Numbered from the stretch's first letter, positions 1-6,526 are shown. The stretch is DNA of 14,090 nt from JABIBU01 sp964464685 (GCA_964464685.1 CAYXGV010000030.1:1-14090), one strand, 5' to 3'. The notes: generated by a model not told the origin, from the sequence alone. A program made the numbers and translations.

Positions 1-1383
1 GTCATAGAAATTGCCACGAACAAACCAGTAATAATAGTACCGACCAACAAACCACCCAAGGCAGCTGGACCCAATAATAAACCAACCAAAATTGGGGCTA
101 AAACTGGAATTGAAGCTGGAAACAACATTTGACGCAAAGCACCTTTCGTAACAATATCAACACATTTGGCATAATCTGGTTTGGCATGACCTTCCATAAT
201 ACCATGAATTTCTTTGAACTGGCGACGAACTTCTTCTACTACTTTTCCGGCTACTTTTCCAACCGATTCCATCAGATATGAACCGAATAAATAAGGAAGT
301 AAACCGCCAATAAATAATCCTACTAAAACTTTTGGATCATCAATTCTAAAAGTTGCGGAAATACCTTGTTCAGTTAATTTGTGAGTGTAATCAGCAAATA
401 AAACTAGAGCAGCCAAGGCAGCTGAAGCAATCGCGTAACCTTTTGTTACAGCTTTGGTTGTGTTACCAACCGCATCAAGCGGATCAGTGACAGCTCGAAC
501 TTCTTCGCCCATTTCAGCCATCTCAGCAATACCACCGGCATTATCAGTAATTGGTCCATAAGCATCAATAGTCACTACAATTCCTGTCATTGACAACATG
601 GCCATCGCAGCAATTGCGATTCCATAAAGACCAGCCAAACTATAGGCCCCCAAAATAGCTACTGCAATAAATAAAACTGGCAAAGCTGTAGCTTTCATTG
701 AAACTGCCAAACCAGCAATCACATTGGTACCGTGTCCGGTTTCCGAAGCCTTAGCAATATCTTTTACTGGTTTGTATTCAGTGGAAGTATAGTATTCTGT
801 AATCCATACCATAACACCAGTCAAAAGTATTCCTATTACAGCACTGTAAAATAAATCACCAGTTGTAAGTCCTAAATCAACGCTATAAGTTTTACTAGCA
901 AAATAAAAACCAATTAAAGAAAGGAAGCCTGAAACAATCAAGCCTTTATACAAAGCCTTCATAACATTCTTCTTCTTGCCAAGTTTGATAAAAAAAGTTC
1001 CAATAATAGATGCTATAATTGAAATAGCACCCAAAACTAATGGAAAAATAACAGCCGAATTAGTTCCTTTGAAAGTCANNNNNNNNNNNNNNNNNNNNNN
1101 NNNNNNNNNNNNNNNNNNNNNNNNNNNNNNNNNNNNNNNNNNNNNNNNNNNNNNNNNNNNNNNNNNNNNNNNNNNNNNACAATAACGCAAAAACTCCAAC
1201 CGCCACGATACTAATAGTTTTGTATTGTCTTCCCAAATAAGCTTTGGCTCCTTCTTGAATAGCTTTGGCAATTGCTTGCATCCTTTCATTACCCGCTGGT
1301 AATTTATTGACCCAGCGAATTAAAAATGCTCCGTATCCAATGGCCACCAAAGCCGAAACCAAAATGAAAATTGTTGTCAGCAT
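1..1383 (-). CDS. hppA: Membrane-bound K+-independent H+-translocating pyrophosphatase (partial, gapped)
   Basis: Integral membrane pump that couples PPi hydrolysis to proton export. The N-terminal 68 codons (1383 down to 1179) carry a first membrane helix and the family motif GAKAYLGRQYKTI. After the N run the protein resumes in another frame from about 1076 and stays open to base 1, through motifs EYYTSTEYKPV, TGHGTNVIAGLA, DAYGPITDNAGGIAEM, DPLDAVGNTTKAVTKGYAI and EEVRRQFKEI. Lys in GNTTKA and Thr three residues later are the known signature of the K+-independent subclass. The substrate-binding segment (DVGADLVGKVE / EDDPRN) is absent because it lies in the gap. The C-terminus, roughly 65-70 residues by family length, lies beyond base 1. 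The start is the ATG at 1381-1383; no clear SD is visible. It has its own promoter (1454-1482) and a palindromic leader. Function is near certain; the protein here is incomplete. Confidence 0.95.
1079..1178. other. Assembly gap of exactly 100 N inside hppA
   Basis: All 100 bases are N. The hppA frame differs on the two sides by an amount that 100 bases cannot restore, and the missing homologous segment would be about 190 residues. The N run is therefore a placeholder for an unknown length, not a measured gap. Confidence 0.95.
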
Positions 1384-1398
1384 AAGATATGAATTATG

Positions 1399-1428
1399 TC
1401 AGCCAAAGGCTGATCAGCCTTTGGCTGA
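1399..1428. repeat. Perfect 30-bp palindrome in the hppA leader
   Basis: The two halves are exact reverse complements with no spacer. Each half is itself a small hairpin: TCAGCC-AAA-GGCTGA followed by TCAGCC-TTT-GGCTGA. It lies 15 bp upstream of the hppA ATG and inside the predicted ~64-nt leader, so the mRNA could fold as one long hairpin or as two short ones. Its role is unknown. Confidence 0.9.
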
Positions 1429-1453
1429 AATTAAGAATTATGAATGTGGAATT

Positions 1454-1482
1454 ATTATAAGAGAAAATTTGATTTTAGTCAA
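1454..1482 (-). promoter_or_regulatory. Sigma70-type promoter of hppA
   Basis: On the minus strand it reads TTGACT-N17-TATAAT (-35 at 1477-1482, -10 at 1454-1459). Predicted transcription starts near 1447, giving a leader of about 64 nt that contains the palindrome at 1399-1428. Confidence 0.85.
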
Positions 1483-1492
1483 TACCTCTTTT

Positions 1493-1528
1493 CCCCTCTC
1501 TTTTCAAGAGAGGGGGCTAGGGGGGTGA
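1493..1528. repeat. Hairpin with GC-rich tail, probable dispersed intergenic repeat
   Basis: Ten-bp arms CCCCTCTCTT (1493-1502) and AAGAGAGGGG (1506-1515) flank a 3-base loop. A G-rich tail, GCTAGGGGGGTGAA, follows. The sense reading encodes fragments such as SPLFSREGARG that I recall as recurring spurious peptides in many genomes, which suggests a dispersed repeat. That last point is from memory, not shown here. Confidence 0.6.
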
Positions 1529-1541
1529 ATTTTCGCCAAAC

Positions 1542-1607
1542 AAAAAACCACCCGTCCTCCCTACCCAACAGTCTTAAAACTGCTAGGTACGAAGTGGGTG
1601 GTTTTTA
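1542..1607 (-). terminator. Bidirectional intrinsic terminator after the 1663-2046 gene
   Basis: Arms AAAAAACCACCC (1542-1553) and GGGTGGTTTTT (1596-1606) enclose a loop with further pairing (TACC/GGTA, CAGT/ACTG). Read on the minus strand the second arm ends in a T run, so it would stop transcription of the orphan gene before the hppA promoter. It is symmetric enough to work in both directions. Confidence 0.8.
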
Positions 1608-1628
1608 TAACTCAACCCTCCCCGCACC

Positions 1629-1659
1629 AGAAGCTCCCAACAAGATAAGTTGGGCTTCT
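1629..1659 (-). other. Hairpin just downstream of the orphan gene
   Basis: Minus-strand arms AGAAGC-CCAAC and GTTGG-GA-GCTTCT form an 11-bp stem with a 2-nt bulge and a 7-nt loop. It begins 3 nt after the TAG stop at 1663-1665 and has no T run, so it looks like a 3'-end stability structure ahead of the terminator at 1542-1607. Confidence 0.7.
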
Positions 1660-1662
1660 GAT

Positions 1663-2046
1663 CTACCCTTTCTGAACCTTCCAATCCAAAAGGTGGCCAT
1701 CTCCAGATTCCAACATCTTGGCAGATCGTAGAAAAGATTCTTTCACCTCGGGCTCCAAACCCTCGGCCGTAGCATTTTCCCGAAGCAATTGAGCAAAAAA
1801 CTCGTTTAACTGAAGAACAGCTGACATCTTGTGGTGTCTCAAAGCCTCAAGAGATGAGGGGCTCCCGTCAGTAAGCCTTCCCAAGAAAGGAAGTAGTACT
1901 GTGGTTAGCCTTTTGGCATCCCAAAGTGGATGCTCATTGTCTCTAAGAGGCTCTGTGCCTGGAAATTGTTGCCTGATCTCTCGGCAAAGATCAAGCAAAT
2001 CACTAACAAACACTGCTAATTGTGCCCTAGCTTCTGATTTATCCAT
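1663..2046 (-). CDS. Orphan protein, 127 aa, strong SD
   Basis: I do not recognise the family. The product is soluble and probably all-helical, with no signal peptide, membrane segment or cysteine pair (one Cys at 21). Hydrophobic residues recur at helix spacing in 8-28, 45-58 and 75-92. The start ATG (2044-2046) sits 6-7 nt after AAGGAGA on the minus strand, and a TTGACT-N17-TATAAT promoter lies about 30 nt further up, so expression as a single gene is well supported. A hairpin and a bidirectional terminator follow the stop. The coding sequence looks GC-richer than hppA and the M23 gene beside it, and the strong SD contrasts with their lack of one. It belongs to the same style group as the genes at 5921, 8973 and 10631. 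Existence is likely; function unknown. Confidence 0.85.
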   Translation of the reverse strand: MDKSEARAQLAVFVSDLLDLCREIRQQFPGTEPLRDNEHPLWDAKRLTTVLLPFLGRLTDGSPSSLEALRHHKMSAVLQLNEFFAQLLRENATAEGLEPEVKESFLRSAKMLESGDGHLLDWKVQKG

Positions 2047-2081
2047 GGTGGTCTCCTTAGTATAGGTTTGTCTCTGTGGCT

Positions 2082-2110
2082 ATTATATGGAAGGATGGCA
2101 TAAAAGTCAA
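2082..2110 (-). promoter_or_regulatory. Sigma70-type promoter of the 127-aa orphan gene
   Basis: Minus strand TTGACT (2105-2110), 17-bp spacer, TATAAT (2082-2087). Predicted start near 2075 leaves a leader of about 29 nt that includes the AAGGAGA ribosome binding site. Confidence 0.85.
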
Positions 2111-2119
2111 GGATCGAAA

Positions 2120-2161
2120 AACAGATAGCAGTTGGCAGATAGCAGATAGCAGATAACAAAG
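2120..2161. repeat. Degenerate heptad tandem repeat
   Basis: Six consecutive 7-mers on the plus strand: AACAGAT, AGCAGTT, GGCAGAT, AGCAGAT, AGCAGAT, AACAAAG. It lies between two divergent promoters (2082-2110 minus, 2219-2247 plus). The rest of this gap, 2162-2218, is AT-rich with nothing else recognised. Confidence 0.85.
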
Positions 2162-2218
2162 ATGACAAAACTCTAATTTGTTTATTTATAAAAATTTATT
2201 TAAAACCACACCTTAAAA

Positions 2219-2247
2219 TTGACAAAACCACAATTCTACGGCATAAT
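2219..2247 (+). promoter_or_regulatory. Promoter of the LysM/M23 gene, leaderless layout
   Basis: TTGACA (2219-2224), 17-bp spacer, CATAAT (2242-2247). The start point expected 6-7 bp after the -10 box falls at 2253-2255, only 3-5 nt before the ATG at 2258. The TTG that would open the longest reading frame is the first codon of the -35 box and so is not the start. Confidence 0.85.
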
Positions 2248-2257
2248 ACTAGCTATT

Positions 2258-3628
2258 ATGAGTCAAAAGTCATATCAAATTCTACTTTATTTCTTACGTT
2301 CTCTTATATATATAAAAAGAGTGCTGATTTGGTCATTAAGAAAAATTTGGGTTTTGTTAATAAAAATAAATAACTTATTTAAAAATACTCTTGGTTTTCG
2401 TTTATACAAAATTGGTTTTAGAATTCAAAAATATACTGGAAAATTACAAATCCCTTGGGACTCCAGATTAATTGAATTGATCGGCAAAAGAAGTGTTTTA
2501 CAAATTGTATTACTTTTGATAATTATAGTGACAATGGTTCCAGATAGTAAACTTTTTAGCAAAGACATAAACAAAATTCCTGGCCGTGAAACTTTACTTT
2601 ACCAATTGGTTGGTCCTGGTGATCAAGATTTTTCTTTGGAAGAAGTAAATTTAAATCTTCCTACTATTTCACCAGCACAAAAATCAGAAAGTTGGAAACA
2701 AGGCACAGTATCAGTCCAACCAGGAACCGGCACCTCAAACCAAAATATTCCTACACAAACCGACATGACAAGTTTGAGTGTAGGAGGAACCGCAGTCAAT
2801 AAACCAACTATCATGCCGGGGGCAGACTTGCCAACCACGACTGGTGTTAGTAATAGAACTCAAATTACTTATCACACAGTTCAAACAGGTGAAACTATTG
2901 GGGCGATTGCTGAAAAATATAATATAAGTGTCGTGACAATACTGTGGTCCAACAATCTATCACTCCGCTCATATATTAGACCGGATGATGAGTTAAAAAT
3001 ATTACCAGTTTCTGGATTAATTCATAAAGTTGTCAAGGGCGATACTTTGTCAAAAATCGCCAATCTTTATGATACTAATTTAGAAAAAATTATTGAATAT
3101 AATAAATTAAAAGCTGACGGTTCTGATATTGCAATTGGTGAAGAACTAATTATTCCAGGTGGTGTAAAACCAACTCCAGTCATCACCTACACTGCCCCAG
3201 TTCAAAAATACACCCAACTAAGTAATGTTGCTGCCCCACCACCATCAGTAAATGCTCCGGCTGGCTCGGGCTGGCTCTGGCCAACTTCTGTCCGTCGTAT
3301 CACTCAATACTATGGTTGGCGTCACACTGGACTTGATATTGGTGGACCAGTCGGCACCCCACTTTATGCCTCCAAATCTGGAAAAGTTATTATGTCGCAA
3401 TGTGGTTGGAATGGTGGTTATGGTTGTTATATTATTATAGATCACGGTGGTGGCTATCAAACTCTTTATGGTCACGCTAGCCAACTCTATGTAAACTACG
3501 GCGACCAAGTTGTCCAAGGCCAAACCATCGCTGCTATGGGTTCTACCGGCCGATCCACCGGACCCCATGTCCACTTCGAAGTTAGGGTCAATGGTGCTAG
3601 ATTAAATCCGTTGCAGTATATACGTTAA
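2258..3628 (+). CDS. Membrane-anchored LysM-LysM-M23 peptidoglycan endopeptidase, 456 aa
   Basis: A zinc metallopeptidase of the M23 (lysostaphin/NlpD-like) family, expected to cut peptide cross-links in the cell wall. Order: basic N-terminus 1-75, one membrane helix about 79-94, a Ser/Thr/Pro-rich linker to about 203, LysM 1 (204-250, YHTVQTGETIGAIAEKYNIS), LysM 2 (255-300, HKVVKGDTLSKIANLYDTNL), Pro-rich spacer, then M23 (347-452). Zinc ligands are all present: H356 and D360 (HTGLD), H439 (HVHF), with catalytic-site H406 (YGHAS) and H437, so it should be active. I chose ATG 2258 because the upstream TTG at 2219 is inside the -35 box. No SD is present, which fits a leaderless mRNA. A heptad array starts 6 nt after the stop and an intrinsic terminator follows. 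Cell division or wall remodelling is inferred. Confidence 0.93.
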   Translation: MSQKSYQILLYFLRSLIYIKRVLIWSLRKIWVLLIKINNLFKNTLGFRLYKIGFRIQKYTGKLQIPWDSRLIELIGKRSVLQIVLLLIIIVTMVPDSKLFSKDINKIPGRETLLYQLVGPGDQDFSLEEVNLNLPTISPAQKSESWKQGTVSVQPGTGTSNQNIPTQTDMTSLSVGGTAVNKPTIMPGADLPTTTGVSNRTQITYHTVQTGETIGAIAEKYNISVVTILWSNNLSLRSYIRPDDELKILPVSGLIHKVVKGDTLSKIANLYDTNLEKIIEYNKLKADGSDIAIGEELIIPGGVKPTPVITYTAPVQKYTQLSNVAAPPPSVNAPAGSGWLWPTSVRRITQYYGWRHTGLDIGGPVGTPLYASKSGKVIMSQCGWNGGYGCYIIIDHGGGYQTLYGHASQLYVNYGDQVVQGQTIAAMGSTGRSTGPHVHFEVRVNGARLNPLQYIR

Positions 3629-3633
3629 AAACA

Positions 3634-3689
3634 AAATACAAAATACACGTAATAAGATACAAATAACAGTTTTCAAATAACAAATAACA
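3634..3689 (+). repeat. Heptad tandem array 3' of the M23 gene
   Basis: Eight consecutive 7-mers in phase: AAATACA twice, CGTAATA, AGATACA, AATAACA, GTTTTCA, AATAACA twice. It begins 6 nt after the stop codon and ends at the terminator. In the sense direction it is A/C-rich and G-poor. Confidence 0.9.
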
Positions 3690-3725
3690 AAAAAACAACC
3701 TGGTACTTGCTCAGGTTGTTTTTTA
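3690..3725 (+). terminator. Intrinsic terminator of the M23 gene
   Basis: An A run leads into stem CAACCTG (3696-3702) / CAGGTTG (3712-3718) with a 9-nt loop, followed by TTTTTT. Flanking A/T runs make it usable in both directions. Confidence 0.88.
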
Positions 3726-3892
3726 TTAGGTACACTTTTTAGTGACTTAATACAAATTTTTTAAAAAAATATTTTTATCTTTTTCTAAATAATCATAATA
3801 AAACATCTCAACCTAGGCAAAAAATAGTAGTCATAATAAAAATATTTTAGGGACACATTTTTGCCACTTATTATAAAAATGGGGACAAAAAC
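3726..3892. other. Non-coding AT-rich stretch with an imperfect direct repeat
   Basis: No gene seen. Two similar blocks occur: TAGGTACACTTTTTAGTGAC at 3727-3746 (then TTA) and TAGGGACACATTTTTGCCAC at 3848-3867 (then TTA). A third partial echo, GGGGACAAAAAC, is at 3881-3892. They resemble decayed ends of a mobile element, but nothing coding remains to support that. Confidence 0.4.
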
Positions 3893-3933
3893 TTGACAGG
3901 TATAAATTTATTGTATGTAATGTAATTACATTA
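3893..3933 (+). promoter_or_regulatory. Consensus promoter with overlapping operator-like palindrome
   Basis: TTGACA (3893-3898), 17-bp spacer, TGTAAT (3916-3921). A perfect 16-bp palindrome, TAATGTAATTACATTA (3918-3933), overlaps the -10 box and the predicted start near 3928. A protein bound there would block the promoter. No protein gene follows on this strand. Confidence 0.75.
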
Positions 3934-3984
3934 TGCTCCAATAATGGAGGGGACATGGTCTGAAAAGATTAGGTCCGTTTTTTT
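3928..3984 (+). ncRNA. Candidate small RNA, ~57 nt
   Basis: Between the promoter above and a T7 tract (3978-3984) there is room for a transcript of about 57 nt with two hairpins. The first is CTCCA-ATAA-TGGAG (3936-3949). The second has stem GGAC (3951-3954) / GTCC (3973-3976), one A.G mismatch, then TGGTCT / AGATTA with two G.U pairs and a GAAA loop (3962-3965). The second hairpin plus T7 has the form of an intrinsic terminator. The ATG at 3955 hits a stop after one codon, and the 3944 ATG would read through the terminator for 23 codons, so coding is unlikely. It could also be a decoy or a remnant leader of a lost gene. Confidence 0.5.
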
Positions 3985-4003
3985 AATTTCATTTTATATA
4001 TTT

Positions 4004-4066
4004 TGTGATACATGATATGTGATATGTGTTACGTGATTCGTGTCGCATGTTATCTGCTATCTGTCA
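4004..4066 (-). repeat. Heptad tandem array ending in the comM stop codon
   Basis: Nine in-phase 7-mers on the plus strand: TGTGATA, CATGATA, TGTGATA, TGTGTTA, CGTGATT, CGTGTCG, CATGTTA, TCTGCTA, TCTGTCA. The last unit contains the comM stop (TCA at 4064-4066). In the comM sense strand the units read TGACAGA, TAGCAGA, TAACATG and so on. No intrinsic terminator for comM is visible in this interval. Confidence 0.9.
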
Positions 4067-5584
4067 TTCAGTTTTCGCCCGATACTGCAGTGCTTCAGCA
4101 ACATGTTCTGTCCCAATATCATCACAGCCACCCAGATCAGCAATCGTGCGGGATAATTTTAAAATTCTATGATAGCCACGAGCTGATAAATGCATTTGTG
4201 TGACGGCCTGACGAAGCAAATCAACTGATTGATCATTTAATTTACAAAATTCTTTAATATCTTTATTTTTCATTTCACTATTTGTTTCGTAAGCTGAATT
4301 TTTTAAACGTTCTCTCTGTTTAGCTCGAGCCGACTCAACTCGTTCGCGAATTTTAGCTGAACTCTCAGCCAATTCATCTTTATTTAATTTTTCAAATTTT
4401 ACTCGCGGAACTTCTACATGCAAATCGATTCGATCCAAAAGTGGTCCACTAATTTTCTTTTGATAATTGGATACTTGCATTGGCGAACAAGTACAAGTGC
4501 GATCCGGATCTGATGCATAACCACAAGGACAAGGATTTTGACTGGCCACCAAAGTAAAGCGTGCTGGAAAACTAAGCGTACCTTGAGCTCGAGAAATTGT
4601 AATGACACCATCTTCCAAAGGTTGGCGTAAATTTTCCAAAACCACACGGGGAAATTCAGGAAATTCATCCAAAAACAAAACCCCTCGATGTGCCAAAGAA
4701 ATTTCTCCCGGCTTGGGAATTCTACCGCCACCAACGAGTGCCACCCCAGAAGCACTGTGATGCGGAGAACGAAAAGGACGCTCTGTCACCAAAGGTTTGT
4801 CATCTGGCAGAAGTCCTGAAACCGAATAAATTTTTGTCACTTCAATCGCTTCGTCCGTTGACATGCGGGGTAATATTGATGGCAAAGTTCGTGCGAGTAA
4901 AGTCTTGCCTGATCCAGGTGGACCAGATAACAAAATATTATGAGCACCAGCTGCAGCAATTTCTAATGCACGTTTTACATATTCCTGACCTTTGACAAAA
5001 GCCATATCCATTTCATATTCTGCTGTCTCAAACCAAGAATTAATATCTTCTTTTTCTTTGGACTTAATTTCTTGTTCACCCAACAAATGATTTATCATAG
5101 CCTGAAAATTTTCCACCGGATAAACTTCCACCTCATGAATTAAACTCGCCTCTTTGGCATTGACCGCTGGCACAAATATTTTTTTGTAACCCACCTGCCC
5201 CGCATAAATTGCCAGTGGTAAAATTCCATTGGTATGACGCAAACTTCCATCCAAAGCTAGCTCGCCAACAAACAAAGAATCAGACAAATCTATTTTTAAA
5301 TCATTGAGCGCCACAAACATACCGACCGCCATTGGTAAATCATAAGCCGACCCCTCTTTGCGCACATCCGCCGGAGCCAAGTTTATCAAAATCCGATGAC
5401 CATTGGGAAATTGCTGACCACTATTTTTCCAAGCTGTCCGAATTCTTTCTTTGGCTTCTTGAATTGCAGTATCAGGCAACCCGACAATAGTAAAACCAGG
5501 AAATCCCTGACCCATATCGATCTCAACTGTGATCAATTCACAATCAAGACCCAGAACTGAAACTGAATTTATTTTTTTGAACAT
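4064..5584 (-). CDS. comM: YifB/ComM-family Mg-chelatase-like AAA+ ATPase, 506 aa
   Basis: AAA+ ATPase of the YifB family. Characterised ComM proteins are hexameric helicases that extend branch migration of incoming ssDNA during natural transformation, in the cytoplasm. The N-terminal ChlI-like domain (about 1-165) has the family block GLPDTAIQEAKERI, followed by the AAA+ core: Walker A GPPGSGKT (221-228), FRSPHHSASG (271-280), Walker B VLFLDE (302-307), and Arg 385 in GPLLDRIDLHV. Cys 352, 354, 364 and 366 (PCPCGY..CTCSP) are the usual paired cysteines. The C-terminal helical lid ends at 506, the family's normal length, so the gene is intact. Start ATG at 5582-5584 without SD. The leader contains 9-mer repeats and a 46-bp palindrome. 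No other com gene is in the window, so the role in DNA uptake rests on the family. Confidence 0.95.
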   Translation of the reverse strand: MFKKINSVSVLGLDCELITVEIDMGQGFPGFTIVGLPDTAIQEAKERIRTAWKNSGQQFPNGHRILINLAPADVRKEGSAYDLPMAVGMFVALNDLKIDLSDSLFVGELALDGSLRHTNGILPLAIYAGQVGYKKIFVPAVNAKEASLIHEVEVYPVENFQAMINHLLGEQEIKSKEKEDINSWFETAEYEMDMAFVKGQEYVKRALEIAAAGAHNILLSGPPGSGKTLLARTLPSILPRMSTDEAIEVTKIYSVSGLLPDDKPLVTERPFRSPHHSASGVALVGGGRIPKPGEISLAHRGVLFLDEFPEFPRVVLENLRQPLEDGVITISRAQGTLSFPARFTLVASQNPCPCGYASDPDRTCTCSPMQVSNYQKKISGPLLDRIDLHVEVPRVKFEKLNKDELAESSAKIRERVESARAKQRERLKNSAYETNSEMKNKDIKEFCKLNDQSVDLLRQAVTQMHLSARGYHRILKLSRTIADLGGCDDIGTEHVAEALQYRAKTE

Positions 5585-5592
5585 AGATGAGA

Positions 5593-5661
5593 GTTTGTAA
5601 AGTTTGTAAAGTTTGTAAAGTTATAAAGTTCATAAAGTACTTTACGAACTTTATAACTTTA
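5593..5661. repeat. 9-mer tandem repeat merging into a 46-bp near-perfect palindrome in the comM leader
   Basis: GTTTGTAAA is repeated exactly three times (5593-5619), then decays (GTTATAAA, GTTCATAAA). The palindrome 5616-5661 has 16-bp outer arms, a 12-bp inner palindrome TAAAGTACTTTA (5633-5644) and a single A/C mismatch on each side of it. It ends about 30 bp upstream of the comM ATG, within the predicted leader. Confidence 0.9.
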
Positions 5662-5681
5662 TGAACTTTTAACTATCATTC

Positions 5682-5690
5682 ATTATACCA
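5682..5690 (-). promoter_or_regulatory. Extended -10 promoter of comM
   Basis: Minus strand TGGTATAAT matches an extended -10 (TGnTATAAT); the -35 region is poor. Predicted start near 5675, giving a ~90-nt leader that spans the palindrome. Confidence 0.65.
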
Positions 5691-5718
5691 CACTTAGAAA
5701 AAAATTTATCCGGCGCAA

Positions 5719-5754
5719 CTCTGATGTAATACAGAGTGGAGACGGATTATACCA
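5719..5754 (-). promoter_or_regulatory. Second copy of the comM-type extended -10, with downstream hairpin
   Basis: TGTGGTATAAT recurs on the minus strand (-10 at 5746-5751), matching the copy at 5682-5690 together with its flank. Just downstream is hairpin CTCTG (5719-5723) / CAGAG (5732-5736). It may be a tandem upstream promoter for comM or a duplicated fragment. Confidence 0.45.
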
Positions 5755-5821
5755 CACCTATAAATTTTATTATAAATAAAAAAACCACTGAAATTATTTT
5801 ATTAAAAAATTAATTTTATAA

Positions 5822-5858
5822 AAAACAAACACCCCACTCTTAATTTAAGAATGGGGTG
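5822..5858 (-). terminator. Intrinsic terminator of the 5921-6526 gene
   Basis: Stem CACCCCA (5830-5836) / TGGGGTG (5852-5858), one mismatch, then TCTTAA / TTAAGA. On the minus strand it is followed by a T-rich tract. It lies about 60 nt past the gene's stop and contains the stop codon of the 18-codon frame at 5845-5901. Confidence 0.8.
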
Positions 5859-5901
5859 ACTGTTCCCGATGTATGTTGCTCAAAAGTTTGAGAACAGCCA
5901 T
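5845..5901 (-). CDS. Possible 18-aa peptide with SD
   Basis: ATG (5899-5901) reads MAVLKLLSNIHREQSPHS and stops at TAA (5845-5847), inside the terminator hairpin. AGGAGG on the minus strand (5912-5917) lies 10 nt upstream of the ATG, directly after the stop of the 201-aa gene (5921-5923). The SD and placement suggest a second cistron or leader-type peptide. At this length chance is a real alternative. Confidence 0.35.
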   Translation of the reverse strand: MAVLKLLSNIHREQSPHS

Positions 5902-5920
5902 CAGGAAAAACCCTCCTATT

Positions 5921-6526
5921 TTACGGTTTAAAGATCTGAGCACACATCCACAGTTCATCGGCAGAAGCTTTTTCCACCTGCATGGCTATTGATTCCATAT
6001 CACCGGAAACACTCGTCAGTGTTTCAAGGACACGACCATAGCCATCAAGGTTAGCAACGAACATCCTTTTCTCAACACCAGCAATAATTGCTCTGCTGGA
6101 CAAGAAAAGAAGATTGAGAACAAAGAAGAGGTTGATGGCTTCCAACATTTGTTGTCGGACTCCATTTACCATTTCAAACTCAACCAGCTCTCCACCACCA
6201 ACCAGAAACTGCAATTTCCCCCGCTCACGAACTTGTGGCACCTGACCCAAGTTGAAATGAGGGAAAAAGACCTGACAAAGCTGAGATAGTTCTCGATAAG
6301 CAAAAACCAAATCCCGCGGTGCACCCCCTTGCCATATAACACCCAGACTGAGCGATCCGAAACGTTTTGATTCCCCCACTGTCAATGCTTGAACGTAACG
6401 TTCGAACAACATGACCTCAGTAATCTCTTGACCATCCTCTTGTCTGATTTCAAAAGAAATTGGTTGGACATACCTGCCAACCGTTTGGCTAACCAATTCC
6501 GCCAGAACCTTTCGGTAATTGCACAT
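5921..6526 (-). CDS. Orphan protein, 201 aa, strong SD
   Basis: Not recognised. It has a mixed alpha/beta character. The stretch 129-149 (EAINLFFVLNLLFLSSRAIIA) is hydrophobic enough for a membrane helix or a buried core helix; no signal peptide is present. The start ATG (6524-6526) follows AAAGGGGGG on the minus strand at normal spacing, and a strong terminator lies downstream (5822-5858), so it looks like a one-gene unit, perhaps with the 18-codon frame after it. Codon and base composition look GC-richer than comM and lspA on either side. No convincing promoter; TTGTTA-N17-TATAGG further upstream on the minus strand is the best candidate. Real gene likely, function unknown. Confidence 0.8.
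   Translation of the reverse strand: MCNYRKVLAELVSQTVGRYVQPISFEIRQEDGQEITEVMLFERYVQALTVGESKRFGSLSLGVIWQGGAPRDLVFAYRELSQLCQVFFPHFNLGQVPQVRERGKLQFLVGGGELVEFEMVNGVRQQMLEAINLFFVLNLLFLSSRAIIAGVEKRMFVANLDGYGRVLETLTSVSGDMESIAMQVEKASADELWMCAQIFKP

Noticed and set aside
3944..4015. 23-codon plus frame from ATG 3944
   Set aside because: It reads through the terminator hairpin, the T7 tract and into the heptad array, and overlaps a compact promoter-terminator unit.
4004..4066. Tandem arrays as CRISPR
   Set aside because: Units are 7 bp, contiguous and degenerate with no spacers, and there are no cas genes.
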